Below, piece after piece: positions 1 through 8,103 of a stretch of 34,948 nt of DNA. The stretch's first letter is position 1. Every line of letters begins with the position of its first letter. The notes below the pieces were generated by a model, which saw only the letters and a program-made list of their open reading frames with translations, was not told the origin of the DNA and made no database searches. Origin of the DNA: Candidatus Allofournierella excrementigallinarum (GTDB lineage Bacteria > Bacillota > Clostridia > Oscillospirales > Ruminococcaceae); contig DWXV01000009.1 in the NCBI GenBank assembly GCA_019119025.1, forward strand, positions 1 through 34,948, read 5' to 3'. The translations under genes and the position numbers were made by a program.

Positions 1-84
1 GGCCATGCCTGCCGCGGTCATCGCGGCGGTGGCGGCCAGCCCGCCGGCCACCATCATGGTGGTGCGGGTGGTGTGCTTGTTCAT
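1..84 (-). CDS. Partial N-terminus of a small exported or membrane protein
   Basis: Only the first 28 codons are in the window; the gene runs off the left edge. The ATG at 84 is preceded by an AGGAGG Shine-Dalgarno at 95-100, so this is a real start and not a shadow frame. The peptide begins Met-Asn-Lys-His with Arg at residue 7, then becomes a run of Ala, Gly, Met, Thr and Val. That is the form of a signal peptide or N-terminal membrane anchor. The family cannot be named from this fragment. It is divergent from the pyridoxal kinase-like operon. Confidence 0.6.
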   Translation of the reverse strand, partial: MNKHTTRTTMMVAGGLAATAAMTAAGMA

Positions 85-113
85 CCCTTGTGCCCCTCCT
101 TTTTTCTCTGCGC

Positions 114-134
114 GGCCCGGCGTTTTTCCGGGCC
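114..134 (-). other. Leader hairpin before the partial gene
   Basis: A perfect 7-bp stem (GGCCCGG / CCGGGCC) with a 7-nt loop lies about 14 nt upstream of the SD of the minus-strand gene starting at 84. There is no U-run after it on the minus strand, so it is not a typical terminator. It may be a leader structure or a simple GC palindrome. No convincing -35/-10 pair was found for this gene; TACTAT at 146-141 is the best -10 candidate. Confidence 0.3.
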
Positions 135-194
135 CTGGCGATAGTATTCCCCGCAAAATGTTCCCCCATACGTCTTTTTTTGACCCCCCGTTTG

Positions 195-203
195 TGTTAC
201 AAT
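195..203 (+). promoter_or_regulatory. Extended -10 promoter for the pdxK-trmL-degV operon
   Basis: The sequence TGTTACAAT is an extended -10 element (TGn followed by TACAAT at 198-203). The -35 position is only a T-run (about 175-180), which is tolerated when the extended -10 is present. It lies about 60 nt upstream of the chosen start codon at 265. Confidence 0.5.
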
Positions 204-264
204 AGGGGGCAATGATTCTATTTGATTGGTACGGGCCTGCCCCGCGCCGGGAGGAGTGACCTTT

Positions 265-1089
265 TTGCATCTTCAAGCGCCGAAAACTGTTTTGTGCATC
301 CACGATCTGTCCGGCCTGGGGCGGTGCAGCCTGTCGGTGATCGCGCCGGTGCTGGCCGCCATGGGCTGCCAGCCGGTGGCGCTGCCCACGGCGATCTTTT
401 CCACCCACACCGGCGGGCTGGGCCAGCCGGCGGTGCAGCTGTGCCAGGGCTACGGCGAGGCCGCCCTGGAGCACTACCGCGCGCTGGGCGTTTCCTTCGA
501 CTGCATCTACACCGGGTACTTGGCCAGCGAGGAGGACCAGCATCTGGCCGCCAAAGCCTTTTTCCTGTGGCCCGAGGCCCTCAAAGTGGTGGACCCGGTG
601 ATGGCCGACCACGGGCGCTTTTACGCCGGCATGGAGGACAAGCTCGCCGGCATGCAGGCGCTGTGCCGCTCGGCGGACCTGATTTTGCCCAATCTCACCG
701 AGGCCAGCCTGCTGCTGGGCCGCCCCCTGCCCGAGGGCGAACTGAACAACGAGGCCGCCCTGGAACTGGCGGGCAGCCTTTCTTCGCTGTGCCCCCAGGC
801 GGTGGTGACCGGCATCCCCATGGGGCGGCACCTCTCCTGCGCGGGGGCCGGGCGCTCCAGCTTTGTGGTGCGCCGCCTAAAGCTGGACCGCAGCTATCCC
901 GGCACCGGCGACCTGTTCGCGGCGGTGCTCACCGGGGCGCTGCTGCGGGGCAACGCCCTCTCCGCCGCCACCGACGCCGCCGCCGGCTTTGTGGCCGATT
1001 CCATCGCCGCCACCGACCCGGAGGCCCCCACCGCCCTGGGCGTGTGGTTCGAGCCGCTGCTGGGCCGGCTGGCCCCCCGGGAGGGATGA
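265..1089 (+). CDS. pdxK: Pyridoxal/pyridoxamine kinase-like protein, PfkB (ribokinase) superfamily
   Basis: Predicted to phosphorylate pyridoxal, pyridoxamine or pyridoxine with ATP in vitamin B6 salvage in the cytoplasm. The 274-residue length fits single-domain PdxK/PdxY kinases. The N-terminus has the IHDLSGLGRCSL stretch and the STHTGG substrate-loop motif typical of clostridial members. DPVMADHG and PNLTEA follow in the middle. Near the C-terminus, GTGD (residues 213-216) carries the catalytic Asp216 of this superfamily. The start is a TTG at 265, chosen because GGGAGGAG lies at 249-256; an upstream TTG at 226 has no SD. trmL begins 3 nt after the stop, so the two are co-transcribed. 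The exact vitamer, or an HMP-kinase (ThiD-like) role, cannot be settled from sequence alone. Confidence 0.85.
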   Translation: MHLQAPKTVLCIHDLSGLGRCSLSVIAPVLAAMGCQPVALPTAIFSTHTGGLGQPAVQLCQGYGEAALEHYRALGVSFDCIYTGYLASEEDQHLAAKAFFLWPEALKVVDPVMADHGRFYAGMEDKLAGMQALCRSADLILPNLTEASLLLGRPLPEGELNNEAALELAGSLSSLCPQAVVTGIPMGRHLSCAGAGRSSFVVRRLKLDRSYPGTGDLFAAVLTGALLRGNALSAATDAAAGFVADSIAATDPEAPTALGVWFEPLLGRLAPREG

Positions 1090-1092
1090 GCC

Positions 1093-1590
1093 ATGCCCAC
1101 CGTGAACATCGTGCTGGTGGAGCCCCAGATCCCCGAGAACACCGGCAACATCGCCCGCACCTGCGCGGTGACGGGCGCGCGGCTGCACCTGGTGAAGCCC
1201 CTGGGTTTTTCGGTGGACGACCGGCATTTAAAGCGCGCCGGGCTTGACTACTGGCACCTGCTTGATGTAACATATTACGAGGGGCTCGAGGACTTTTTTG
1301 CCCGCAACGAAGGCCCCTTTTATTATTTCACCAGCAAGGGTCCCCGGCGGCACACCGACGTGGCTTACCCCGACGGCGCCTGCCTGGTCTTTGGCCGGGA
1401 GGACGCCGGGCTGCCGGAAGATCTGCTGCACCGCAACCAGCCCTTCTGCGTGCGCCTGCCCATGCGGCGGGGCGCGCGCTGTCTGAATCTGTCCAATTCT
1501 GTGGCGGTGGGCGTTTATGAGGTGCTGCGCCAGTGGGATTTTGCGGATCTCGAGTCCCGGGGCCAGCTGCGTGACTATCAATGGGAGTGA
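1093..1590 (+). CDS. trmL: tRNA (cytidine(34)-2'-O)-methyltransferase TrmL
   Basis: A SPOUT-class methyltransferase that uses S-adenosylmethionine to 2'-O-methylate the wobble nucleotide of tRNA-Leu isoacceptors. The 165-residue length is normal for TrmL. Family motifs are clear: VLVEPQIPENTGNIAR at the N-terminus, FGREDAGLP in the knotted AdoMet-binding part, and a C-terminal segment with LNLSNSVAVGVYE. The start ATG lies 3 nt after the pdxK stop, with the SD (GGGAGGGATGAG) inside the end of pdxK. It is therefore translationally linked to pdxK and followed closely by degV. Confidence 0.93.
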   Translation: MPTVNIVLVEPQIPENTGNIARTCAVTGARLHLVKPLGFSVDDRHLKRAGLDYWHLLDVTYYEGLEDFFARNEGPFYYFTSKGPRRHTDVAYPDGACLVFGREDAGLPEDLLHRNQPFCVRLPMRRGARCLNLSNSVAVGVYEVLRQWDFADLESRGQLRDYQWE

Positions 1591-1600
1591 GAGAGTACCT

Positions 1601-2476
1601 ATGCGAAAGATCGCCATTCTGACCGATTCCGCCTGCGACATCCCCCCCGAGCTGGAAAAACAGTATGCCATCGACATCATGCCCTTCGTCATCACGCTGG
1701 ACGGCGTGAGCTATGTGGAGCGCCGGGATTTCGGCTTTGACGAATTTTATCAGATGCTGCGCACCGCCCAGGGCGTGCCCAGCACCGCCCATGTCACCGC
1801 CATCCAGTTCTGCGAGCAATACTGCAAGTATGTGGACGAGGGCTACACCGACGTGGTGCATGTGACCATCAACTCCACCGGCAGCGCCACCCACGACGCG
1901 GCGGTTCTGGCGCAGGACATGCTGCGGGAGGAGCGGCCCGGCCACAAGCTGAACATCCACCTGATCGACAGCCACACCTATTCCTATGTGTACGGCGGGC
2001 CGGTGGTGCAGGCGGCCCGCCGCCTGCGCAACGGGGCCGAGGTGGGCTATGTGTGCACCGAGCTGGAGGCGGCCTTTGCCCGGCAGGAGATCGTGCTCTC
2101 CGCCTTCAGCCTCAAGCAGATGAAAAAGAGCGGGCGCATCAGCGCCGCGGCGGCTTTTGCCGGCGAGCTGCTGGGCCTGCGGCCCATCATCAGCCTCATC
2201 GACGGGGTGACCAAGGTGGAGGACAAGGTGCGCGGCGACGCCGCCGTGCCCGCCGCCATGATCCGCCAGGCGCGCAAGCGGATGGACTGCCCCGACGGGG
2301 ACGTCCATTACATGCTGGGCTGCACCGACATCCCCAACGTGAAAGAGCTGGAAAAGCTCTGCCGCAAGGAGTTTGGCCGCGGGCCCGACGCGGTGTTCAA
2401 GCTGGGCGCCGCCGTGGCCAGCAACACCGGGCCGGACGCCATGGCCATCGTTTACCAGGGCGTGCCCCGGCGCTGA
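1601..2476 (+). CDS. DegV family fatty-acid-binding protein
   Basis: DegV proteins bind a fatty acid in a two-domain fold; the homologous FakB proteins present fatty acids to the kinase FakA for phosphorylation and phospholipid synthesis. The 291-residue length fits. The N-terminus ILTDSACDIP is the family signature, followed by the PSTAHVTA segment, and HVTINSTGSATHDAA matches the loop that contacts the fatty-acid carboxylate. The C-terminal half has LGLRPIISLIDG. The ATG at 1601 is chosen because it begins this signature and has a GGGAGTGAG SD at 1583-1591; an in-frame extension to 1517 lies inside trmL. Whether this copy works as a FakB partner cannot be told here, since no fakA is in the window. 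Confidence 0.9.
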   Translation: MRKIAILTDSACDIPPELEKQYAIDIMPFVITLDGVSYVERRDFGFDEFYQMLRTAQGVPSTAHVTAIQFCEQYCKYVDEGYTDVVHVTINSTGSATHDAAVLAQDMLREERPGHKLNIHLIDSHTYSYVYGGPVVQAARRLRNGAEVGYVCTELEAAFARQEIVLSAFSLKQMKKSGRISAAAAFAGELLGLRPIISLIDGVTKVEDKVRGDAAVPAAMIRQARKRMDCPDGDVHYMLGCTDIPNVKELEKLCRKEFGRGPDAVFKLGAAVASNTGPDAMAIVYQGVPRR

Positions 2477-2499
2477 CCCCCCCTTTCTTCTGCTCCTTT

Positions 2500-2561
2500 C
2501 CGCCCGCGTGGGCCGTCTGTCGCGATCTTCTGACGTGCGGTCCCCCGCGGGCGGTTTTTTT
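2500..2561 (+). terminator. Possible rho-independent terminator after degV
   Basis: A 9-bp stem, CCGCCCGCG (2500-2508) with CGCGGGCGG (2546-2554), is followed by a run of seven T (2555-2561). The loop is long (37 nt), which weakens the case. It sits between degV and the next gene and would reduce read-through. Confidence 0.45.
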
Positions 2562-2584
2562 CTTTGGCCGATGGAGGTCCCATT

Positions 2585-3880
2585 ATGAGTCTCGAACATA
2601 TCCTTTGGCTGTTCCTCTGCTTTTCCATGCTGGGCTGGGCGATGGAGACCGTTCTTGCCGCCATCCGCACCCGCCGTTATGTGGACCGCAGCGCGCTGTT
2701 CGGCCCCTGGTGCATCATCTACGGCATTTCCGGCGTGCTCATCGTCGTGGGCCTTGAGGAGCTGCGCTCCAACCTCCTGTTTTTGTTTATCGGCAGCGCC
2801 GTGCTGGCCACCGTGGTGGAATGGCTGGCGGGCCACCTGCTGGAAAACGTGAGCCACACCCGCTGGTGGGACTACTCGAACCGCCGCTGGAACCTGGACG
2901 GCTACATCTGCCTGAGCGCCTCGGCCCTGTGGGGCCTGCTGGGCATGGTGACGGCGCGGTGGGGCAGCCCGCTGCTCGTCTGGCTCTACGACCTCATCCC
3001 CGCCCCCGGGCGGCAGATCCTGCTGTGGGCGCTGGCGGGCCTGGTGGCGGTGGACGGCCTTGCCAGCGTGCTGACGCTGGCGGGCGTGGCGCACAAGCTG
3101 CCCGCGCTGGAAAGCACCGGCCGCCGGCTGGACGCGGTGAGCGCCCGGCTGGGCGGCTGGATCCTCAGCCGCACCGAGCGGCGCATCCAGAAGGCCTATC
3201 CCGCCGCCAGCTTCGTGCACAAAAAGCGGGAAAAGGCCGCCGTGTTCGCCGCCGGGTGCAGCTTTTCCAAGCTGTTTCTGCTGTTTTTTATCGGCGCGTT
3301 TCTGGGCGACATCGTGGAGACCATCTTCTGCCGCGCCACCGCCGGGGTATGGATGAGCCGCAGCAGCGTGGTGTGGGGGCCCTTCAGCCTGGTCTGGGGC
3401 CTTGCGCTGGCTCTGGCCACCCTGCTGCTCTACCGCTACAAGGACAAGCCCGCCAGCTTCCTCTTCGTGGCGGGCACCGTGCTGGGCGGCGCTTACGAGT
3501 ATCTGTGCAGCGTGTTCACCGAGCTGGTGTTCGGCACCGTGTTCTGGGATTACAGCAAGATCCCCTTCAACCTGGGCGGGCGCATCAACCTGCTCTACTG
3601 CTTCTTCTGGGGCTTTGCCGCCGTGGCCTGGTTCCGGCTGGTCTACCCTCATTTCTCCCGCTGGATCGAGGCCATCCCCATCACCCCGGGCCGCATCCTC
3701 ACCGCGGTGCTGGTGGTGTTCATGGCCGCCAACATCTGTGTGAGCGCCCTGGCCATGGGGCGCTACAGCCAACGGGCGCAGGGGCTGCCCGCCACCGCCT
3801 CCTGGCAGGTGTGGATGGACGAGCACTACCCCGACGAGACCATGAAGCGTATCTACCCCAACGCAAAGCGCACCGACTGA
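2585..3880 (+). CDS. Putative ABC-transporter-permease-like membrane protein with duplicated CmpB-type domain (PF06541-like)
   Basis: A 431-residue polytopic membrane protein made of two copies of the same domain, residues about 1-170 and 230-390. Both copies carry the ordered motifs of the family: an ET near the first helix, an RS..GP..(Y/W)G segment (RSALFGPWCIIYG; RSSVVWGPFSLVWG), and a WDYS followed by N.(D/G)G(Y/R)I and WG (WDYSNRRWNLDGYI; WDYSKIPFNLGGRI). A charged linker rich in Arg, Lys and Glu joins the halves. The family is named after an ABC permease, but there is no ATPase or solute-binding protein nearby, so the transport role is unproven. GGAGG at 2573-2577 supports the ATG at 2585. 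Confidence 0.8.
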   Translation: MSLEHILWLFLCFSMLGWAMETVLAAIRTRRYVDRSALFGPWCIIYGISGVLIVVGLEELRSNLLFLFIGSAVLATVVEWLAGHLLENVSHTRWWDYSNRRWNLDGYICLSASALWGLLGMVTARWGSPLLVWLYDLIPAPGRQILLWALAGLVAVDGLASVLTLAGVAHKLPALESTGRRLDAVSARLGGWILSRTERRIQKAYPAASFVHKKREKAAVFAAGCSFSKLFLLFFIGAFLGDIVETIFCRATAGVWMSRSSVVWGPFSLVWGLALALATLLLYRYKDKPASFLFVAGTVLGGAYEYLCSVFTELVFGTVFWDYSKIPFNLGGRINLLYCFFWGFAAVAWFRLVYPHFSRWIEAIPITPGRILTAVLVVFMAANICVSALAMGRYSQRAQGLPATASWQVWMDEHYPDETMKRIYPNAKRTD

Positions 3881-3885
3881 AACAG

Positions 3886-3921
3886 GAGAGCCCCGCGGCG
3901 GCTTGCCGCGGGGCTCTCTTT
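3886..3921. terminator. Strong bidirectional terminator between convergent genes
   Basis: A perfect 14-bp stem, GAGAGCCCCGCGGC (3886-3899) and its complement (3905-3918), has a 5-nt loop and a T-rich tail on the plus strand (TTTCTC). It lies between the convergent genes ending at 3880 (plus) and 3930 (minus), so it probably serves both. The minus-strand tail is weaker. Confidence 0.85.
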
Positions 3922-3929
3922 CTCTGCGC

Positions 3930-4817
3930 TTATTCGGCCGCGCTGCCCGGCGCGGGCTCGGAAGCAGGCTCGCTGTCCGCAGCGGCGCTGGCGGAAGAGG
4001 ACGTGCTGCCGGTGGGCAGGCTGCCCGCGTCCTCGGCGATGACGCTGGTGGGGTCGAAGTAATCCTCGTAATCCATGTCGGTCTCGGGGGCGCTGGCGGC
4101 GGCGCTGGAGCTGGGCACCATCTCGCTCACTTCCAGCGCGGCGAGGTAATAGGTGCGGTCCACCTTTTCAAACACATAGTCCATATACTTGGTGGGCTCG
4201 GTGGGAGCGGAAAGGCTGAAGTCGCCGTTGAGGCCCGGGGCGGGCACATAGCCCACCGTGACATAGAGCCTGCCGCTCTTCTTTTTCAGCTTTTCCACCG
4301 TGGGGGTGTACATGCCCACCTGGCCGGTGACGGGGATGAGATAGCACTGCTTCTCCTCGTCGTACTCGAAGGTTATGTCGCCGCCCACGTTGTTGAAGGT
4401 CTCGTGGGTGAGCTCATAGTCCGGCCCGAAGAGGGCGGCCGCCGCGGCGTCCACCTCCACGGCGGGCAGCAGCAGGCTGTCGGTGTTGGGGTCGCGCTCG
4501 TAGGCGTCCAGCCCGGTGGCGCTGGCCTGGGCAGCGGACACGGCGGCCCAGATGGAGGCCTCCTTGAACAGGGCCGGGTCGGCCTGGTCCAGGTTCTCAA
4601 AGGGCAGCGGGTCCAGCATGACCAGCGCCTGCAGCCGCTGTTCGTATTCCTGCTTTTCTTCGGTGTCGTCAAACAGCACCGCCACGCCGTTCACCGCCGT
4701 GGCGACGACGGTGAAGCCGCCGATGAGCACCAGCACGCAGACGGCAAGGCCCAGCCACTGGCGGGCGCGCCGGCGCTTGTGACGCTCGTGTTCCTGTTGG
4801 GAAATGGTGTTTGCCAT
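3930..4817 (-). CDS. Uncharacterised single-pass membrane protein with acidic Ser/Ala-rich C-terminal tail
   Basis: A 295-residue protein of no family I recognise. Residues 1-20 are strongly basic (a His-Lys-Arg-rich stretch) and are followed by one hydrophobic helix (about 23-45), giving an N-in, C-out topology. The outer part of about 190 residues is a mixed alpha/beta-looking domain. The last 55 residues are low-complexity Ser, Ala, Glu and Pro with Asp-Tyr-Glu-Asp patches, probably a flexible tail. The ATG at 4817 has AAGGAGGGG upstream; an in-frame ATG eight codons earlier overlaps that SD and was not chosen. It starts 33 nt after proA with no terminator between, so it is the third gene of the proBA operon. 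Confidence 0.75.
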   Translation of the reverse strand: MANTISQQEHERHKRRRARQWLGLAVCVLVLIGGFTVVATAVNGVAVLFDDTEEKQEYEQRLQALVMLDPLPFENLDQADPALFKEASIWAAVSAAQASATGLDAYERDPNTDSLLLPAVEVDAAAAALFGPDYELTHETFNNVGGDITFEYDEEKQCYLIPVTGQVGMYTPTVEKLKKKSGRLYVTVGYVPAPGLNGDFSLSAPTEPTKYMDYVFEKVDRTYYLAALEVSEMVPSSSAAASAPETDMDYEDYFDPTSVIAEDAGSLPTGSTSSSASAAADSEPASEPAPGSAAE

Positions 4818-4850
4818 GGGTGTTCTGTCCCCTCCTTGCATGGGATGCGG

Positions 4851-6107
4851 TCAGCGGGTCTGGCCGCTGCCCAGGATGATGTATTTGTAGCTGGTGAGCT
4901 GCTCGAGGCCCATGGGGCCCCGGGCGTGCAGCTTTTGGGTGGAGATGCCCATCTCGCACCCCAGGCCGAACTCGCCGCCGTCGGTGAACCGGGTGGAGGC
5001 GTTCACATAGACCGCCGCGCTGTCCACCCTTTGGGTGAAGGCCGCGGCCGCCGCCTCGTCGGCGGTGACGATGGCCTCGCTGTGGCCGGTGGAGTGGCGG
5101 GCGATGTGGTCTGTGGCAGCTTCGAGGCTGTCCACCACCGCCACCGCCAGGATGTAATCGAGGAACTCGGTGTCGAAATCCTCCGGGCCTGCCGGGGCGC
5201 CGGGGATGAGGGCCGCGGCGGCCTCGTCCAGCCGCAGCTGCACCGGCGCAAGGCCCTGTTGGGCCCGCTGCGTCACCAGCCGGTCATGCAGGCGGGGCAG
5301 GAAGGCCGGGGCCGCGTCCCTGTGCACCAGGCACACCTCGGCGGCGTTGCACACCGAGGGGCGGCTGGTCTTGGCGTTTTCCACGATGTCCAGCGCCATG
5401 GAAAGGTCGGCGGCCTTGTCCACATAGATGTGGCAGATGCCGGTGCCGGTCTGGATGACGGGCACCGCGGCGTTCTCCACGCAGGCGCGGATGAGCCCCG
5501 CGCCGCCCCGGGGGATGAGCAGGTCCACAAGGCCGGCGGCCCGCATCAGCTCGGTGGCGGAGGCGCGGCTGGTGTCCTGCACCAGGGCCACCAGCCCGGC
5601 GGGCAGGCCCGCGTCCTCCAGGCCCTTTTTCAGGGCGTTCACGATGGCGTTGTTGGAGCGGAAGGCCTCCTTGCCGCCCCGCAGCACGCAGGCACTGCCG
5701 CTGGCAAGGGCCAGGGCCGCCGCGTCGCTGGTGACGTTGGGGCGGCTCTCATAAATGATGGCGATGAGGCCCATGGGCACGCTCACCCGCCGGATGACCA
5801 ACCCATTGGGGCGGGTTACCTCGCTCAAAACGCGGCCCAGCGGGTCGGGCAGGGCGGCCACGGCTTCCACGCCGGCGGCCATGGCCTCCACCCGGGCCTC
5901 GTCCAGGCGCAAACGATCCAGCATCACCGGGGCCACGGCGGCCCTGGCGGCCTCCAGGTCTTCGGCGTTGGCCGCAAGGATGGCGGCGCACTCGCCGCGC
6001 AGGCGGGCGGCCATGGCCCGCAGGGCGGCGCGGCGCTTTTCTGCGCCGGCCAGGGCCAGCGCGCCCATCGAGGCGCGGGCGGCCACAAGAAGTTCACGGG
6101 TGGTCAT
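4851..6107 (-). CDS. proA: Glutamate-5-semialdehyde dehydrogenase (gamma-glutamyl phosphate reductase) ProA
   Basis: Catalyses the NADPH-dependent reduction of gamma-glutamyl phosphate to glutamate-5-semialdehyde, the second step of proline synthesis, in the cytoplasm. The 418-residue length is normal. [14 protein letters not shown] and [11 protein letters not shown] are typical of the ProA coenzyme-binding half. The catalytic cysteine is Cys253 in PSVCNAAE. The C-terminus has [29 protein letters not shown], quoted here only as the segment around residues 376-404. The ATG overlaps the proB stop by 4 nt (ATGA, 6104-6107), so the two are translationally coupled and the unstable intermediate can be made and used together. 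Confidence 0.96.
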   Translation of the reverse strand: MTTRELLVAARASMGALALAGAEKRRAALRAMAARLRGECAAILAANAEDLEAARAAVAPVMLDRLRLDEARVEAMAAGVEAVAALPDPLGRVLSEVTRPNGLVIRRVSVPMGLIAIIYESRPNVTSDAAALALASGSACVLRGGKEAFRSNNAIVNALKKGLEDAGLPAGLVALVQDTSRASATELMRAAGLVDLLIPRGGAGLIRACVENAAVPVIQTGTGICHIYVDKAADLSMALDIVENAKTSRPSVCNAAEVCLVHRDAAPAFLPRLHDRLVTQRAQQGLAPVQLRLDEAAAALIPGAPAGPEDFDTEFLDYILAVAVVDSLEAATDHIARHSTGHSEAIVTADEAAAAAFTQRVDSAAVYVNASTRFTDGGEFGLGCEMGISTQKLHARGPMGLEQLTSYKYIILGSGQTR

Positions 6108-6883
6108 CGCGCAGCCTCCTTTCGGGCCAGGAAGCGGGTGCCCGCTTCGCCCCCCTCAAAGACGGTGTAGAGCACCGCGGGGTCGCGGCCGTTGGCGATG
6201 ACCATGTCCGCCCCGGCCTCGGTGACGATCTTGCCCGCCCGGAGTTTCGTGGCCATGCCGCCGGTGCCAAGGCTGCTGCCCGCGCCGCCGGCCAGCGCCT
6301 CCATCTCCGGGGTGATGGCCTCGACCCGGCGCAGCAGCTGCGCGTCGGGGCAGGCGCGGGGGTCGGCGGTGTAAAGGCCGTCGATGTCGCTCAAGATCAC
6401 CAGCAGCTCCGCCTGGAGGCTGCGGCACAGCCGGGCGGCCAGGGTGTCGTTGTCGCCCACGGCGATCTCGGCGGTGCTGACGGTGTCGTTCTCGTTCACG
6501 ATGGGCAGCGCCCCCAGCTCCAGCAGGCGGGCCAGGGTGTTGTGCAGGTTCTCGCTGCGCTCGGGGTCCGCCAGGTCCTCGCTGGTGATGAGGATCTGGG
6601 CCACGGTGTGGTTGTATTCGGAAAAGAGCTTGTCGTAGGCATACATCAGTTCGCACTGCCCCACGGCGGCGGCAGCCTGCTTGGCGGGCATGTCCGCCGG
6701 GCGGCCGGGCAGGCCCAGTTTGCCCACGCCCATGCCGATGGCGCCGGAGGACACCAGAATGATCTGGTGCCCGGCGTTCTTCAAGTCGCTGAGCACCTTG
6801 CACAGCCCCTCGATGCGGCGGATGTTCAGCCGCCCGGTGGCATGGGCCAGGGTGGATGTGCCCACTTTGACCACAGCTTTCAA
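6104..6883 (-). CDS. proB: Glutamate 5-kinase ProB, short form without PUA domain
   Basis: Phosphorylates glutamate to gamma-glutamyl phosphate, the first and feedback-controlled step of proline synthesis. The amino-acid-kinase fold is clear: VVKVGTST at the N-terminus, [20 protein letters not shown] with the glutamate-binding Asn and Asp, [12 protein letters not shown] and GTGGMATKL. The protein is 259 residues and stops where the kinase domain ends. The C-terminal PUA domain of E. coli-type ProB (about 367 residues) is absent. The start is TTG 6883, supported by an AAGAGGGGGG SD (6900-6891) and by the conserved N-terminus starting directly after it. The frame remains open further upstream, but that part runs through the promoter region and antisense to ltaE and is not coding. 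Confidence 0.93.
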   Translation of the reverse strand: MKAVVKVGTSTLAHATGRLNIRRIEGLCKVLSDLKNAGHQIILVSSGAIGMGVGKLGLPGRPADMPAKQAAAAVGQCELMYAYDKLFSEYNHTVAQILITSEDLADPERSENLHNTLARLLELGALPIVNENDTVSTAEIAVGDNDTLAARLCRSLQAELLVILSDIDGLYTADPRACPDAQLLRRVEAITPEMEALAGGAGSSLGTGGMATKLRAGKIVTEAGADMVIANGRDPAVLYTVFEGGEAGTRFLARKEAAR

Positions 6884-6921
6884 GCCCGGTCCCCCCTCTT
6901 TAACAGTCGGATACAGATTAA

Positions 6922-6950
6922 AGTATAGCATAAACCGGCCCGCAACACAA
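6922..6950 (-). promoter_or_regulatory. Promoter of proBA
   Basis: On the minus strand, TTGTGT (6950-6945) is separated by exactly 17 bp from TATACT (6927-6922). The -10 is preceded by TGC, making it an extended -10. It lies 39 nt upstream of the proB start. It is a near-consensus housekeeping promoter. Confidence 0.75.
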
Positions 6951-6961
6951 ACGCCCAATGG

Positions 6962-6989
6962 TGGACTTTTTGTGAAATAATGGTATAAT
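6962..6989 (+). promoter_or_regulatory. Promoter of ltaE
   Basis: A consensus TATAAT at 6984-6989 is preceded by TGG, an extended -10. A weak -35 (TGGACT, 6962-6967) lies 16 bp upstream. It is divergent from the proBA promoter; the two -10 boxes are about 57 bp apart, so one regulator could affect both. Confidence 0.7.
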
Positions 6990-7048
6990 TTTGCCAGACG
7001 ATACTCCGGGCCGGCCCGTTCGGCCCGCAGAAAAAAGAGGTTATGACG

Positions 7049-8092
7049 ATGTACCGGTTTACCAACGACTACAGCGAAGGGGCCCACCCTTCCATTCTTG
7101 AGGCCATGGCCGCCGCCAATCTGGAGGGCAACTTCGGCTACGGCTGCGACTCTCACTGCGAGCGGGCCGCCGCCCTCATCCGCCAGAAGATCGGCCGCCC
7201 GGATGCGGACGTCCACTTCTTCGTGGGCGGCACCCAGGCCAACGCCACCTGCATCTGCGCCTTCCTGCGGCCCCACGAGGCGGCCATCGCGGCCGATTCC
7301 GGCCACATCTGCGTGCATGAGACCGGCGCGGTGGAGGCCACCGGCCACAAATGCATCGCCATGCCCGCCGCCCCCGGCGGCAAGCTGACCCCGGACCTGG
7401 TGCGGCAGGCGGTGGCGGCCCACCCGGACGAGCACATGGTAAAGCCCCGCCTTGTGTATGTGAGCAGCACCACCGAGGCAGGCGGCGTGTACACCACCGC
7501 CGAGCTGAAAGCCCTGCGGGCGGTGTGCGACGAGCTGGGCCTGCTGCTCTATCTGGACGGCGCGCGCCTTGCCAGCGCCCTGGCCTGCGGCGGGGCCTCC
7601 TTTGAAGACCTGGGGGCCCTGTGCGACGCCTTCTACATCGGCGGCACCAAGAACGGCGCGATCTTCGGCGAGGCGGTGTGCATCATGAACCCGGCCTTAA
7701 AGCCCGACTTCCGCTACATCCTCAAGCAGCACGGCGGCATGCTGGCCAAGGGCTGGCTGCTGGGGGTGCAGTTTGAGCAGCTGATGGCCGGCGGCCTTTA
7801 TGAAGAACTGGGCGCGCACTCCACCCGGATGGCCCGGCAGCTGGCCGAAGGCCTGAAAGCCCTGGGCGTGGAGTTTCTGTTTGAAAGCCCTTCCAACCAG
7901 ATCTTCCCCATCCTGCCCGACGAAGTGCTGGCAAAGCTGGAAGGGGCCTTCCACTGGGAAGTGAAAGCCGCGCTGGAGGGCGGCCGCAGCTGCATCCGCC
8001 TTGTGTGCAGCTGGGCCACCCAGCAGGCGGCGGTCACCGCCTTCCTGCTGGCGGTAGAGCAGGCGCTGAAAGACTGCCCGGCCTGCGTGTGA
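7049..8092 (+). CDS. ltaE: Low-specificity threonine aldolase, PLP-dependent
   Basis: A fold-type I pyridoxal-phosphate enzyme that splits threonine or allo-threonine to glycine and acetaldehyde. The 347-residue length is normal. The N-terminal NDYSEGAHPSIL is typical of clostridial members. FFVGGTQANAT is the cofactor phosphate-binding region, YLDGARLASAL carries the Asp and Arg near the pyridine ring, and the Schiff-base lysine is Lys201 in GGTKNG. The ATG at 7049 was chosen over 7043 because the AAAGAGG SD ends at 7040, giving 8 nt of spacing instead of 2; the difference is two residues. It is a single-gene transcription unit with its own promoter and a strong terminator. Confidence 0.93.
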   Translation: MYRFTNDYSEGAHPSILEAMAAANLEGNFGYGCDSHCERAAALIRQKIGRPDADVHFFVGGTQANATCICAFLRPHEAAIAADSGHICVHETGAVEATGHKCIAMPAAPGGKLTPDLVRQAVAAHPDEHMVKPRLVYVSSTTEAGGVYTTAELKALRAVCDELGLLLYLDGARLASALACGGASFEDLGALCDAFYIGGTKNGAIFGEAVCIMNPALKPDFRYILKQHGGMLAKGWLLGVQFEQLMAGGLYEELGAHSTRMARQLAEGLKALGVEFLFESPSNQIFPILPDEVLAKLEGAFHWEVKAALEGGRSCIRLVCSWATQQAAVTAFLLAVEQALKDCPACV

Positions 8093-8103
8093 AAATGAGA
8101 AAG

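Noticed and set aside
180-203. TTGACC (180-185) as the -35 partner of TACAAT (198-203)
   Set aside because: The spacer is only 12 bp, far from 16-18; the extended -10 alone explains the promoter better.
1328-3826. 832-codon minus-strand open frame opposite degV and the CmpB-like gene
   Set aside because: Same artefact: low-complexity Gly, His, Ala, Gln composition and well-supported plus-strand genes opposite.
6884-7435. Long N-terminal extension of ProB to 443 residues
   Set aside because: It would run through the proBA promoter and antisense to ltaE, and the conserved kinase start and SD lie at 6883.
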